From Vulcanimicrobiota bacterium (GTDB taxonomy: Bacteria; Vulcanimicrobiota; Vulcanimicrobiia; Vulcanimicrobiales; Vulcanimicrobiaceae): DNA of 6,115 nucleotides. The notes beneath the pieces are model-generated. The model did not search any database and was not told the DNA's origin. It saw nothing but the letters and a program-made list of their open reading frames with translations. Made by a program: the position numbers and the translations under genes. Every line of letters starts with the position of its first letter. Within the stretch, counting starts at the first letter, position 1. Below, piece by piece: positions 1-6,115 of this stretch. The stretch spans positions 1 through 6,115 of the forward strand of contig JASHTE010000130.1 of assembly GCA_030040695.1 (NCBI GenBank). The letters run 5' to 3'.

Positions 1-1074
1 GAGAAAGTTCGTGTAGGCGACCGCCATGTGCGCGGGCCTTCCCCCCCCGCTCGCGAGGAGTGCGCCGATGACGCCGACGACGAGTGCGGCGACTGCGCGT
101 TTGACCTGCACGTTGAATGCGACGAGTGCTGCCAAGGCGCCTGAGTAGAGGTTCATGCAATTCGCCGTGAGTGTGCCGAGCACGACCGCGACGAGCACCA
201 GCTTCGCGACCCAGCCGGAGCCGAGCAGCGCCGTGACGGCCTGCGTCGGAAGGGCGGTCGTAAAGTTGACGCTCGGCGCGGCGCTTACCGCTGCCGCACC
301 CATTACCTCAAGTACGATGCACGGCAGTGCGCAGCCGGCGAACGAGTACCACCACAGAGAACGCGCGCTGGTCGTGGGCGGAAGGTACCGGGAGTAGTCC
401 GAGGCGCAGGGGACCCAGCCGAGTGCATATGAGAACGCGAGCGCCGTCGCAAAGACGAATGCCGCCTTGGATCCGCCTCGTGCTTCTGGAGCGAGCGGAT
501 TGAACGCGCTGTGCCACTGGGCATGCTCGAACGTGACGAAGGCCAACGCGAGGAATCCGAGCGCGAGCAGCACGACGCTGAGGCGCTCGAAGGCGTGAAT
601 CAGATTGTAGCCGTAGACGGCGAGCGCGGTTTGCAGTGCCAGCATGATCGCGAGCGCTAGGAAATACGGCACACCCGCCAACGTCTGCAGCGCGTACGCG
701 CCGAACACGCTATTGATAGCGAACCAGCCGACGCCCGCAAGGAAACTCAGTGTGGCCGGAGCGACGTTGCCGAGGCGCCCGAAGGCAAGCCGGCTCGCGA
801 CCATTTGGGGAACGCCGTAGCGTGGCCCCATCACGCCGAGTACGCCGAGCACGGCGAAGCCCGCGACGTTGCCGAGAACAATTCCGACCGCGGCACTGCG
901 CAGTCCGGTGCCGTAGAATGCCGCGATCGTGAGGCCGACCATCCACGTCGCGATCTCGGCATTCGCCGAGAACCAGACGCCGAAGAGATGCCACGGTTGT
1001 CCGTGGCGCTGCTCTACGGCGATGGTCTCGATGCCCGTCGGCTCGACTTCGAGAACTTGGTCCTTATAGAGCAA
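1..1074 (-). CDS. NCS1-family nucleobase:cation symporter-like permease (FCY2/CodB type), C-terminus off the window
   Basis: This is an inner-membrane permease of the nucleobase:cation symporter-1 family, whose members import cytosine, purines, allantoin, thiamine, pyridoxine or nicotinamide riboside with a cation. Seen: 358 codons, very hydrophobic from about residue 30, running off the left edge (family usually 420-500 residues). The N-terminal family signature is clear: EPTGIETI at residues 11-18, then RHGQPWHLFGVWFSAN at 23-38 leading into helix 1. GVGWFAIN (114-121) matches the helix-3 region, GWVPCASDYSRYLP (219-232) the purine/cytosine-permease signature, and NCMNLYSGALA (305-315) helix 8. 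Start: no ATG or GTG fits near the conserved N-terminus. TTG at 1072-1074 gives a normal-length leader and overlaps the pncA stop (1064-1066) by 11 nt, but it lacks a good Shine-Dalgarno. A GTG at 1126-1128 is possible but would overlap pncA more deeply. Overlap implies translational coupling to pncA. Substrate is not readable from sequence; nicotinamide or a related pyridine is inferred from the neighbour only. Confidence 0.9.
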   Translation of the reverse strand, partial: MLYKDQVLEVEPTGIETIAVEQRHGQPWHLFGVWFSANAEIATWMVGLTIAAFYGTGLRSAAVGIVLGNVAGFAVLGVLGVMGPRYGVPQMVASRLAFGRLGNVAPATLSFLAGVGWFAINSVFGAYALQTLAGVPYFLALAIMLALQTALAVYGYNLIHAFERLSVVLLALGFLALAFVTFEHAQWHSAFNPLAPEARGGSKAAFVFATALAFSYALGWVPCASDYSRYLPPTTSARSLWWYSFAGCALPCIVLEVMGAAAVSAAPSVNFTTALPTQAVTALLGSGWVAKLVLVAVVLGTLTANCMNLYSGALAALVAFNVQVKRAVAALVVGVIGALLASGGGRPAHMAVAYTNFL

Positions 1075-1633
1075 GGTCGGCGGATCTCGTGAACTGCGCG
1101 CCGGATGCGCGCATCTCGTCGAGTGCACGCTCTGCGTCACCGGGCGCCGCGTCGATCGCCGCGATCGCATCCGTGAGCACGATTGCGTCGAAGCCGGCCG
1201 AGCGCGCGTCGAGCGTTGTCGCCTTCACGCAGTAGTCGGTCGCGAGGCCGGCGACGAAGACGCGCCTAATCCCGTGCATGCGCAGCTTCTCGGCGAGATC
1301 GGTCGCGGCGAACCCGCTGTAGCCGTCCGTCTTTGGGTCGGTGCCTTTGCTGACGACGTCGTCAATCTGCTCGGCGTGTAGCAGCGGAGAGAACTGCGCG
1401 CCCTGCGTCCCAGCAAGGCAGTGCCACGGCCACGGGCCGCCGTTCGCTTGGAAATAGGCATGATCGCGTGGATGCCAGTCGCGCGTTGCGACGACGTAGG
1501 AAAAGAACGGCATCAACCGATTGATGGGCTCGAAAATTCGGTTCCCCTCAGGGACTGCGAGCGAGCCGCCCGGTAGGAAATCGTTCTGAGGATCGACGAC
1601 GATGAGCGCGTCACCGGGCTCGATGTGGTACAT
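1064..1633 (-). CDS. pncA: Nicotinamidase (pyrazinamidase), isochorismatase-like hydrolase fold
   Basis: Cytosolic enzyme that hydrolyses nicotinamide to nicotinate and ammonia, feeding the Preiss-Handler route of NAD salvage. The 189-residue length is normal for the family. Seen: the catalytic triad Asp14 (IVVDPQNDF), Lys96 (SKGTDPKTDGYSGF) and Cys135 (GLATDYCVKAT), with the residue pair Ala131-Thr132 at the place of the family's cis-peptide. Metal-site residues are Asp52, His54, His58 (TRDWHPRDHAYF) and His71 (WPWHCLAGTQG). The combination of WHCLAGTQG with KGTDPKTDGYSGF separates it from other isochorismatase-like hydrolases such as RutB or N-carbamoylsarcosine amidase. Start: ATG at 1631-1633 is the first start codon after an in-frame stop at 1649-1651; the best Shine-Dalgarno candidate, GAAGG at 1646-1650, lies 12 nt away, rather far. 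It is first in a two-gene unit with the overlapping NCS1 permease, and diverges from the small membrane protein gene. Confidence 0.96.
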   Translation of the reverse strand: MYHIEPGDALIVVDPQNDFLPGGSLAVPEGNRIFEPINRLMPFFSYVVATRDWHPRDHAYFQANGGPWPWHCLAGTQGAQFSPLLHAEQIDDVVSKGTDPKTDGYSGFAATDLAEKLRMHGIRRVFVAGLATDYCVKATTLDARSAGFDAIVLTDAIAAIDAAPGDAERALDEMRASGAQFTRSADLAL

Positions 1634-1707
1634 GGGGCTACGTAGCCTTCAATGGGTGCCGCATTCCCGGCAGGGCGCGCTAGGCATGCGACCGAACGCC
1701 GGGTTCT
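1634..1707. promoter_or_regulatory. Divergent intergenic region between pncA and the small membrane protein gene
   Basis: These 74 nt are the only space available for promoters of pncA (leftward) and of the small membrane protein gene (rightward). I see no convincing -35/-10 pair in either direction. Two short palindromes are present, CTACGTAG at 1638-1645, close to the pncA start, and GCATGC at 1684-1689; either could be chance. An operator role is not supported by anything beyond symmetry. Confidence 0.35.
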
Positions 1708-1992
1708 ATGGACAACTCCCAGTACATGAACGCAAACCAGGCCGCCGCTTTTGCGGGGTCGTTCATCGTGGTCTTTTGGCTCTTTGCGCTCGCGCTGACG
1801 GTGCTCTTCATTTGGTTCTATTGGCGCATTTTTGCAAAGGCAGGTTTCAGCGGCGCCCTGGCGTTGTTGAATCTCGTTCCAGCTGTCGGTCCGCTCATCT
1901 GCATCCTCATCCTGGCGTTTGGTGATTGGCCTGCGCTGCAAGGACGGACGAGCGCGCCCGTGCAGAGCGGATACGCACCACCGACGTCCTAG
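1708..1992 (+). CDS. Small two-helix membrane protein of unknown function
   Basis: A 94-residue protein with no function I can name. Seen: a polar N-terminus of about 16 residues, a hydrophobic segment at about 17-39, a short basic/polar loop containing RIFAKAGFSG (40-49), a second hydrophobic segment at about 50-72 with the pattern LVPAVGPLICILILAFG, then DWPAL and a polar tail of about 20 residues. The arrangement aromatic-rich helix, KAG-F-SG loop, P-x-x-GP helix, then a tryptophan-proline exit is one I recognise from small hypothetical membrane proteins in several phyla, which supports a real gene. The hydrophobic pattern and lack of stops in this frame also argue for it, since it is the only coding solution for the stretch. 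Start: ATG at 1708 is the first start after an in-frame stop at 1681-1683, with no obvious Shine-Dalgarno; Met7 (1726) is an alternative. Its stop lies 4 nt from the PepP stop (convergent). Confidence 0.78.
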   Translation: MDNSQYMNANQAAAFAGSFIVVFWLFALALTVLFIWFYWRIFAKAGFSGALALLNLVPAVGPLICILILAFGDWPALQGRTSAPVQSGYAPPTS

Positions 1993-1996
1993 GGCG

Positions 1997-3421
1997 TTAT
2001 CCCGCGACCCACGTCTCGACCGCTTCGGCGGAACGAGGGAGTATCGCGGAAAGATTCTGCGGCGCGCCACCGGTGACGACGATGTCGTCCTCGATGCGCA
2101 CGCCGATGCCGCGCAGCGCGGCCGGAACGGTTGCGTCGTCCGGCTGGAAGTAGAGGCCGGGCTCGACGGTTAGAGCCATGCCCTCGTGCAGCCTCCCGTA
2201 CTTGTAGTTCTCACTGCGAGCGCGGGCGCAGTCGTGGACGTCGAGCCCGAGCATGTGGCTCACGTTGTGGAGCGTGTAACGCCGATGATACTGACGCTCC
2301 GGATCGAGCGCCTCGTCCAGCGAGCAGTGCAGCACGTCGAGGTCGATGAGGCCTTCAGCAAGGACACGCATTGCGCGCCGGTTCGGCTCGAGAAAGTCGT
2401 TCCCGACGACGCACGCTTCGATGCCTGCGTTTTGCGCCGCGTAGACGAGCTCATAGACTGCGCGCTGCTCCGGCGAGAAGCGTCCGCCGACTGGAAGCGT
2501 CCGCGTGACGTCGGCCGTGTAGAGCGAGTCGCACTCGGCGCCGGCGTCGAGTAAGAGCAGCTTCCCGCGCTGCACGGGGCCATCGTTGCGTGTCCAATGC
2601 AACGTACACGCGTGCGCGCCGCCGGCGGCGATTGTCAGATAGCCGCCGTCGTTGCCTTCGATCCGCGCGCGTCCCCAGAACGCCGCCTCGACTTCGCGCT
2701 CACTCGACGTCGTCGAGAGCGCGCGCACGACATCGTCGAAGCCGCGCTTCGTAATCTCTACCGCTTTGCGCAGCTCCCCGATCTCGTATTCATCCTTGAG
2801 CAGGCGCATCTCCGAAAGGTACGTCGCGAGCTCCGCATCGCCGTCGCGCTCTTCGAAGCGAGCATCGAAGAGGTAGTTCACGCCGCGCACGATGCGTACG
2901 GGTGCGTTCTCAGAGCACAAGCCGTCGAGGTAAGCATCGAGAGACTGCAGCGGCGCGGCCGCGTCTACGCCATAGTACGCGAGGCTCTCTTCGACGCCGC
3001 GGTGGCGCCCCACCCAGAGCTCGCCGTGCACTCGGTTGGTAAAACCCTCGGGCGTGCCGCGATTGTGTGCGGGAACGAAGAGCCGCGTGCGATGTCCCGC
3101 ACCGTCTGGCTCAAACGCGAGGAGCGCACCAGGCTCACCGCCGCCCATGAGATAAGCGAAGTCACTCGAAGGCCGAAAACGGAAGAACGTATCGTTCGCA
3201 CGCACGTGCTCGATGCCGGCAGGAAGCAAGAGATACGAGGCCGGGAAGGCACGTGAGAGCGTCGCTCGGCGCGCACGCAGGCGATCGAGCTGCGGGTGAG
3301 TGCGCCGCTCGGGTGGCTGCTCGATCCAGTCTCTCGACATGAAATCGATGAGCGCCTGCGGCGGTTCTTGATCGTGTGCCGCCTTACCGGGTGGAACCCT
3401 CTCGAGAGCTTTCGAATCCAT
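1997..3421 (-). CDS. pepP: Xaa-Pro aminopeptidase (aminopeptidase P, peptidase family M24B)
   Basis: Dinuclear-metal (usually Mn) aminopeptidase, normally cytosolic, that removes an N-terminal residue preceding proline. Seen (474 residues from this start): an AMP_N domain at about 44-174, including RANDTFFRFRPSSDFAYLMG, and a pita-bread M24 domain at about 214-454. All five metal ligands are present: Asp292 (LLDAGAE), Asp304 (YTADVTRT), His389 (SHMLGLDVHD), Glu420 (LTVEPGLY) and Glu444 (GVRIEDDIVV); His396 is the second active-site histidine. The long segment between the second Asp and His389 and the extended N-terminus with FMSRDW resemble actinobacterial-type PepP, which are somewhat longer than the E. 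coli enzyme. Start: GTG (3422-3424) and ATG (3419-3421) are adjacent in frame and cannot be separated; ATG was preferred. Neither has a strong Shine-Dalgarno. No signal peptide is seen. It lies about 50 nt downstream of the propeller-protein gene on the same strand, so co-transcription is likely. Confidence 0.96.
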   Translation of the reverse strand: MDSKALERVPPGKAAHDQEPPQALIDFMSRDWIEQPPERRTHPQLDRLRARRATLSRAFPASYLLLPAGIEHVRANDTFFRFRPSSDFAYLMGGGEPGALLAFEPDGAGHRTRLFVPAHNRGTPEGFTNRVHGELWVGRHRGVEESLAYYGVDAAAPLQSLDAYLDGLCSENAPVRIVRGVNYLFDARFEERDGDAELATYLSEMRLLKDEYEIGELRKAVEITKRGFDDVVRALSTTSSEREVEAAFWGRARIEGNDGGYLTIAAGGAHACTLHWTRNDGPVQRGKLLLLDAGAECDSLYTADVTRTLPVGGRFSPEQRAVYELVYAAQNAGIEACVVGNDFLEPNRRAMRVLAEGLIDLDVLHCSLDEALDPERQYHRRYTLHNVSHMLGLDVHDCARARSENYKYGRLHEGMALTVEPGLYFQPDDATVPAALRGIGVRIEDDIVVTGGAPQNLSAILPRSAEAVETWVAG

Positions 3422-3473
3422 CACGCCATCTTTGCTGCTTTAGGCGTCAAGTCCCGTGCACGCTCTCGAGGCG

Positions 3474-6115
3474 CTAGTCCGGCGGTGGCGGACGCCGCCT
3501 GTGACTCGGTTTCCGGACGACGGTGGCGCGCAAGGGCGAAAGCTTCTCGCGCGCGAGTGCGGCGTTCACCGAAGCGAGCTCGCTCGTAAAGAGCACGTGC
3601 GTCTGCTGGGCGATACGATCGGATTGAGCGGCGTAATCGTCGATGAGCGCGGCCTGCGCCTGTGTCGGTGGACCGAGGTAGGTCGGCACGATGTGGCGGA
3701 GATAGCCGATGTTATCGATGATTTCAGCCGGTCGTTTGTAACCCGCGTTCTGGCTTCCGTTTCCGTTGCGTAGCGCGTCGGCGGCCGCGTCGATCTTCGC
3801 GCCGTATGCGGAGAGCACGCGGCGCAGCGCCGCGTTTGCATGCCTGCGCCGGTCGGCGATCTGTTTGTCGAGGGAGGCGATGATGTTAACCTCGACCTCG
3901 CATTGCTCTTGCATCACCGCAAGGCGCCAGAGGGCATCGTACTCTCCCTGCAGCCCACTCGCGGGGGCGTGCGAGTGGGGGTCGAGGCGCACGTCGAAGG
4001 ACGCGCTCTCGGTGAGCTTTCCGACCGTCAGGCGAACGCCGTAGCTTCCCGGCAGCACTTCGGGGCCTTCGATCTCGAGCGGGTAGAAGACGTAGAAGAA
4101 GCGAGCGTCTTGCACCGCGTTCTTCCCACCGGGAGGATCGCTCGTAAGATCCCAGACGACGCGATTGATGCCCGGTTTCGTCGTCGCATCGAGAGTGCGA
4201 ACGACTGCGCCTTGCTCGTTGAGGATCTGGAGCGTCACGGGCGGTGCTTTCTGTTTCTTCTTGGGTTGCGGAAGGTAGTAGGAGATCACCGCGCCGTACG
4301 GTTTGTTATCGGAGACGAAAGCCCCGCGTCCTGTCTCGTATGTCGGACGCGGCACGTAGCGCCAGGCGGGCATCGGCGTAAAGAGCGCAGGCGCGTTCGC
4401 AGGTGACTGTGCGAGGCCCTCGAGCGGCGTGATGTCGTCGAGGATGTAGAAACCGCGCCCGTGCGTCCCGAGGATAAGGTCGTTGAAGTCCGGTTGGATC
4501 TTGAGGTCGTAGACGGGAACCGGGGCGAGATCGAGCATGAGGCTCGTCCAGTGGCTCCCGCGGTCAAACGAGACGGAGATGCCTTGTTCGGTTCCCGCGA
4601 AGAGAAGGTTCGTTTGTCGCGGATCTTCGCGCACGACATGCACGTACGTCGGCAGGCCCTTGGAGATGTTCGTCCACGTGTGACCGTAATCGGTCGTGTA
4701 GTAGACATACGGATTTTTGTCGCCAAATCCGTGGCGGTCGAATGAAACGTAGGCGACGCCGGGCGTCGTGCGCGACGCATCGATCGACGAGACGAGCGCC
4801 TGCGCAGGAAGGCGCGGCACGTTCGCGATGACGTTCGTCCAGCTTCCACCGCCGTTGCGCGTGATCCAGAGGTTGCCGTTGTCGGTGCCGGCCCAGAGCG
4901 TGTTTGGGTCTCGCGCATCTTCGGAGATCGCGTAGATCGTACAGTAGGCTTCGGCATTCGTGTCGTCGCGTGAGATGGGTCCCCCGCTCGGCGCGAGCCA
5001 CTGCGGCTTGCAGGGCTGCGTCAGCGTGTCACCACCGATGACGCTCCAGCTCTGCCCTTCGTCGGTCGTCTTGAAGAGAACGTTACCGCCGAAGTAGACA
5101 ACGTTTGGGTCGTGCGGTGAGATGTAGAGCGGCGACGTCCAGTTGAAGCGATACCGGAATGAGCCCGCGCCGGTGCCGAACGGCATGATCGGCTGCGGCC
5201 CGATGTACCGTGCCTCGCCCGTCCGCAGATCGCGAAGCGTGAGATCGCCGAAGTGCGTATCTTCATAAATGATCTTGGGATCGCGCGGATCGGCCATCGC
5301 GTACTGCCCGTCGCCCCAATCGGAGATGTTCCGCCAGTCGCCACCGGGGACGCCGGCATTCTCGCCGTCGTTCCAGAGCGTGCTTGGCCCCCACCAAACT
5401 TCGTGATCCTGCATCCCGCCCATGACGTGATAGGGAATGTCACGATCGTATCCGACGCGATAGATTTGATCGAAGGGGACGACGTTGTCGTAGTTCCACG
5501 TCGCGCCGCCGTTCACCGAGATGTCGAATCCCATGTCGCTGCCGTCGAGCAATCGCTGCGGATCCGTCGGGTCGATCCAGATGTCATGATTGTCACCGCC
5601 GCCACCGAACGGGGTGAACGTCTTGCCGCCGTCCTTCGAAAACGAATTCTCGCCGCTGATGATGTACACTTTATTCGGGTCGCGTGGGTCGATGCGCACT
5701 TGCGAGAAGTAGAAGGGACGGAAATCGAGCTCGGCGTCGGTGTTCACCGACGTCCAGTGCGCGCCGCCGTCATTCGAGCGATAGAGGAGTCCATTCTTCG
5801 TTGGGACGAGCGCGTAGACGACGTTCGGGTGGTCGTAGCAGAGCGCGACGCCGACGCGGTTGATGATGCCGCCGGGAAGCCCATCGCGCAGAGAAGGATC
5901 GGTCAAGCGGCGCCACGTGCGCCCGTTATCCGCCGATTCAAAGAGGCCGCTACCGGGCCCGCCGCCGCGAAAATGCCAGGGCTGGCGCAAGAAGTCGAAC
6001 GTTCCCGCGTAAACGATCTGCGGATTTTGAGGATTGAACGCGACGTCGCTGCCGCCGGTCGTCGGGTTGACGTAGAGCACGCGTTGCCACGTCTTCCCGC
6101 CGTCCTGCGTGCGGT
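3474..6115 (-). CDS. Asp-box (BNR) beta-propeller protein, VPS10/sortilin-like or GH74-like, 5' end off the window
   Basis: About 880 codons of a larger protein; the reading frame is open to the right edge, so the real start and any signal peptide are outside. The GTG at 6078-6080 is an internal Val, because an Asp-box (TQDGGKTW) lies just before it. Seen: nine S/T-x-D-x-G-x-x-W type motifs between 6110 and 4548, with repeated DP-x-DPN-x-VY-x-G strands between them, the pattern of multi-bladed propellers in sortilin/VPS10 and GH74-type proteins. The motif LGTHGRGFYILDD (4434-4472) closes the propeller part and is typical of a widespread family often labelled glycosyl hydrolase. Then come a Lys/Pro-rich linker (4239-4265), an Ig-like beta region (about 3981-4298; GINRVVWDL, LPGSYGVRLTVG), a helical, probably coiled region (about 3531-3950) and the tail RRRPPPPD. 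Export is inferred from family. Enzyme activity is not shown; a binding or folding role is as likely. It lies upstream of pepP. Confidence 0.93.
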   Translation of the reverse strand, partial: RTQDGGKTWQRVLYVNPTTGGSDVAFNPQNPQIVYAGTFDFLRQPWHFRGGGPGSGLFESADNGRTWRRLTDPSLRDGLPGGIINRVGVALCYDHPNVVYALVPTKNGLLYRSNDGGAHWTSVNTDAELDFRPFYFSQVRIDPRDPNKVYIISGENSFSKDGGKTFTPFGGGGDNHDIWIDPTDPQRLLDGSDMGFDISVNGGATWNYDNVVPFDQIYRVGYDRDIPYHVMGGMQDHEVWWGPSTLWNDGENAGVPGGDWRNISDWGDGQYAMADPRDPKIIYEDTHFGDLTLRDLRTGEARYIGPQPIMPFGTGAGSFRYRFNWTSPLYISPHDPNVVYFGGNVLFKTTDEGQSWSVIGGDTLTQPCKPQWLAPSGGPISRDDTNAEAYCTIYAISEDARDPNTLWAGTDNGNLWITRNGGGSWTNVIANVPRLPAQALVSSIDASRTTPGVAYVSFDRHGFGDKNPYVYYTTDYGHTWTNISKGLPTYVHVVREDPRQTNLLFAGTEQGISVSFDRGSHWTSLMLDLAPVPVYDLKIQPDFNDLILGTHGRGFYILDDITPLEGLAQSPANAPALFTPMPAWRYVPRPTYETGRGAFVSDNKPYGAVISYYLPQPKKKQKAPPVTLQILNEQGAVVRTLDATTKPGINRVVWDLTSDPPGGKNAVQDARFFYVFYPLEIEGPEVLPGSYGVRLTVGKLTESASFDVRLDPHSHAPASGLQGEYDALWRLAVMQEQCEVEVNIIASLDKQIADRRRHANAALRRVLSAYGAKIDAAADALRNGNGSQNAGYKRPAEIIDNIGYLRHIVPTYLGPPTQAQAALIDDYAAQSDRIAQQTHVLFTSELASVNAALAREKLSPLRATVVRKPSHRRRPPPPD
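4548..6110 (-). repeat. Nine Asp-box (BNR) motifs within the propeller protein
   Basis: These are protein-level repeats, not DNA repeats. Positions and cores in reading order: 6087-6110 TQDGGKTW; 5913-5936 SADNGRTW; 5754-5777 SNDGGAHW; 5616-5639 SKDGGKTF; 5496-5519 SVNGGATW; 5046-5069 TTDEGQSW; 4839-4862 TRNGGGSW; 4674-4697 TTDYGHTW; 4548-4571 SFDRGSHW. Two carry Asn at the usual Asp position and one ends in Phe instead of Trp. Spacing is about 120-170 nt at first, then a gap of about 450 nt between the fifth and sixth, as expected if blades without an intact box, or a boundary between two propellers, lie there. Asp-boxes sit in the turns between the outer strands of propeller blades and are structural, not catalytic. 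Confidence 0.88.

Noticed and set aside
1694..1706. Small inverted repeat GAAC-GCCGG-GTTC just before the small gene's ATG
   Set aside because: A four-base stem in G+C-rich DNA is expected by chance; no basis to call it a regulatory hairpin.
1602..1925. 107-codon plus-strand frame overlapping the small membrane protein gene and the start of pncA
   Set aside because: It overlaps both genes in another frame and encodes an incoherent sequence, while the frame at 1708-1992 gives two clean transmembrane helices.
1513..2070. 185-codon minus-strand frame spanning the small gene and the ends of pncA and pepP
   Set aside because: It conflicts with three better-supported genes and its Arg-rich translation resembles a frame shadow.
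2597..3256. 219-codon open frame on the plus strand opposite pepP
   Set aside because: It lies fully antisense to a clear PepP with all catalytic residues. Its translation is Arg/Ala/Val-rich with no recognisable domain, as expected from high G+C at the third positions of the real gene.
3425..3473. Possible terminator or promoter between the propeller gene and pepP
   Set aside because: Only a CTCGAG palindrome and no stem followed by a T-run; a TTGACG hexamer is present but has no -10 at suitable spacing before the start.
3840..4406. 188-codon plus-strand open frame opposite the propeller protein
   Set aside because: Antisense shadow of the Ig-like and helical region; low-complexity composition and no family pattern.
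6078..6080. GTG as the start of the propeller protein
   Set aside because: The frame continues to the window edge and encodes an intact Asp-box (TQDGGKTW) directly upstream, so this is an internal valine.

Overview
The window is a densely coding, G+C-rich bacterial chromosomal segment. It holds five protein genes and no RNA gene, mobile element, CRISPR array or long non-coding stretch that I can support. Four genes lie on the minus strand and one small gene on the plus strand. Third codon positions are strongly G/C, so many open frames on the opposite strand are shadows. The organism looks like a soil-type, high-G+C bacterium. The aminopeptidase P resembles actinobacterial-type forms, while large Asp-box proteins like the one here are common in Acidobacteriota, Gemmatimonadota and uncultured candidate phyla. 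The small two-helix membrane protein suggests, tentatively, something like Eremiobacterota (WPS-2). That placement is an impression from protein style, not a demonstrated result.

Reading in the minus-strand direction, from right to left: (1) 6115-3474 is the C-terminal 880 or so codons of a large, probably exported beta-propeller protein. It has nine Asp-box (BNR) motifs, an Ig-like domain, a helical C-terminal region and a basic/proline tail. Its start lies outside the window. (2) After a 49-52 nt gap comes a complete Xaa-Pro aminopeptidase (PepP, M24B) at 3421-1997, with all five metal ligands present. These two genes are probably co-transcribed. (3) A 94-residue, two-helix membrane protein lies on the plus strand at 1708-1992, ending only 4 nt from the PepP stop. 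(4) Diverging from it across a 74-nt gap is a complete nicotinamidase (PncA, 1633-1064). (5) An NCS1-family (FCY2/CodB type) permease follows, overlapping the pncA end by 11 nt from a probable TTG start and running off the left edge.

Functionally, pncA and the permease form a tightly coupled pair. The economical reading is pyridine-ring or nucleobase uptake followed by deamidation to nicotinate for NAD salvage. Nicotinamide as the permease substrate is an inference from context only. The propeller protein and PepP may form a second unit dealing with extracellular protein or peptide handling, but nothing in the sequence proves a link.

I found no clear novel defence, mobile or RNA-based system. 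The observations most worth following up are the coupled nicotinamidase/NCS1 permease pair, the uncharacterised Asp-box protein, and the general weakness of Shine-Dalgarno sites at the visible starts.
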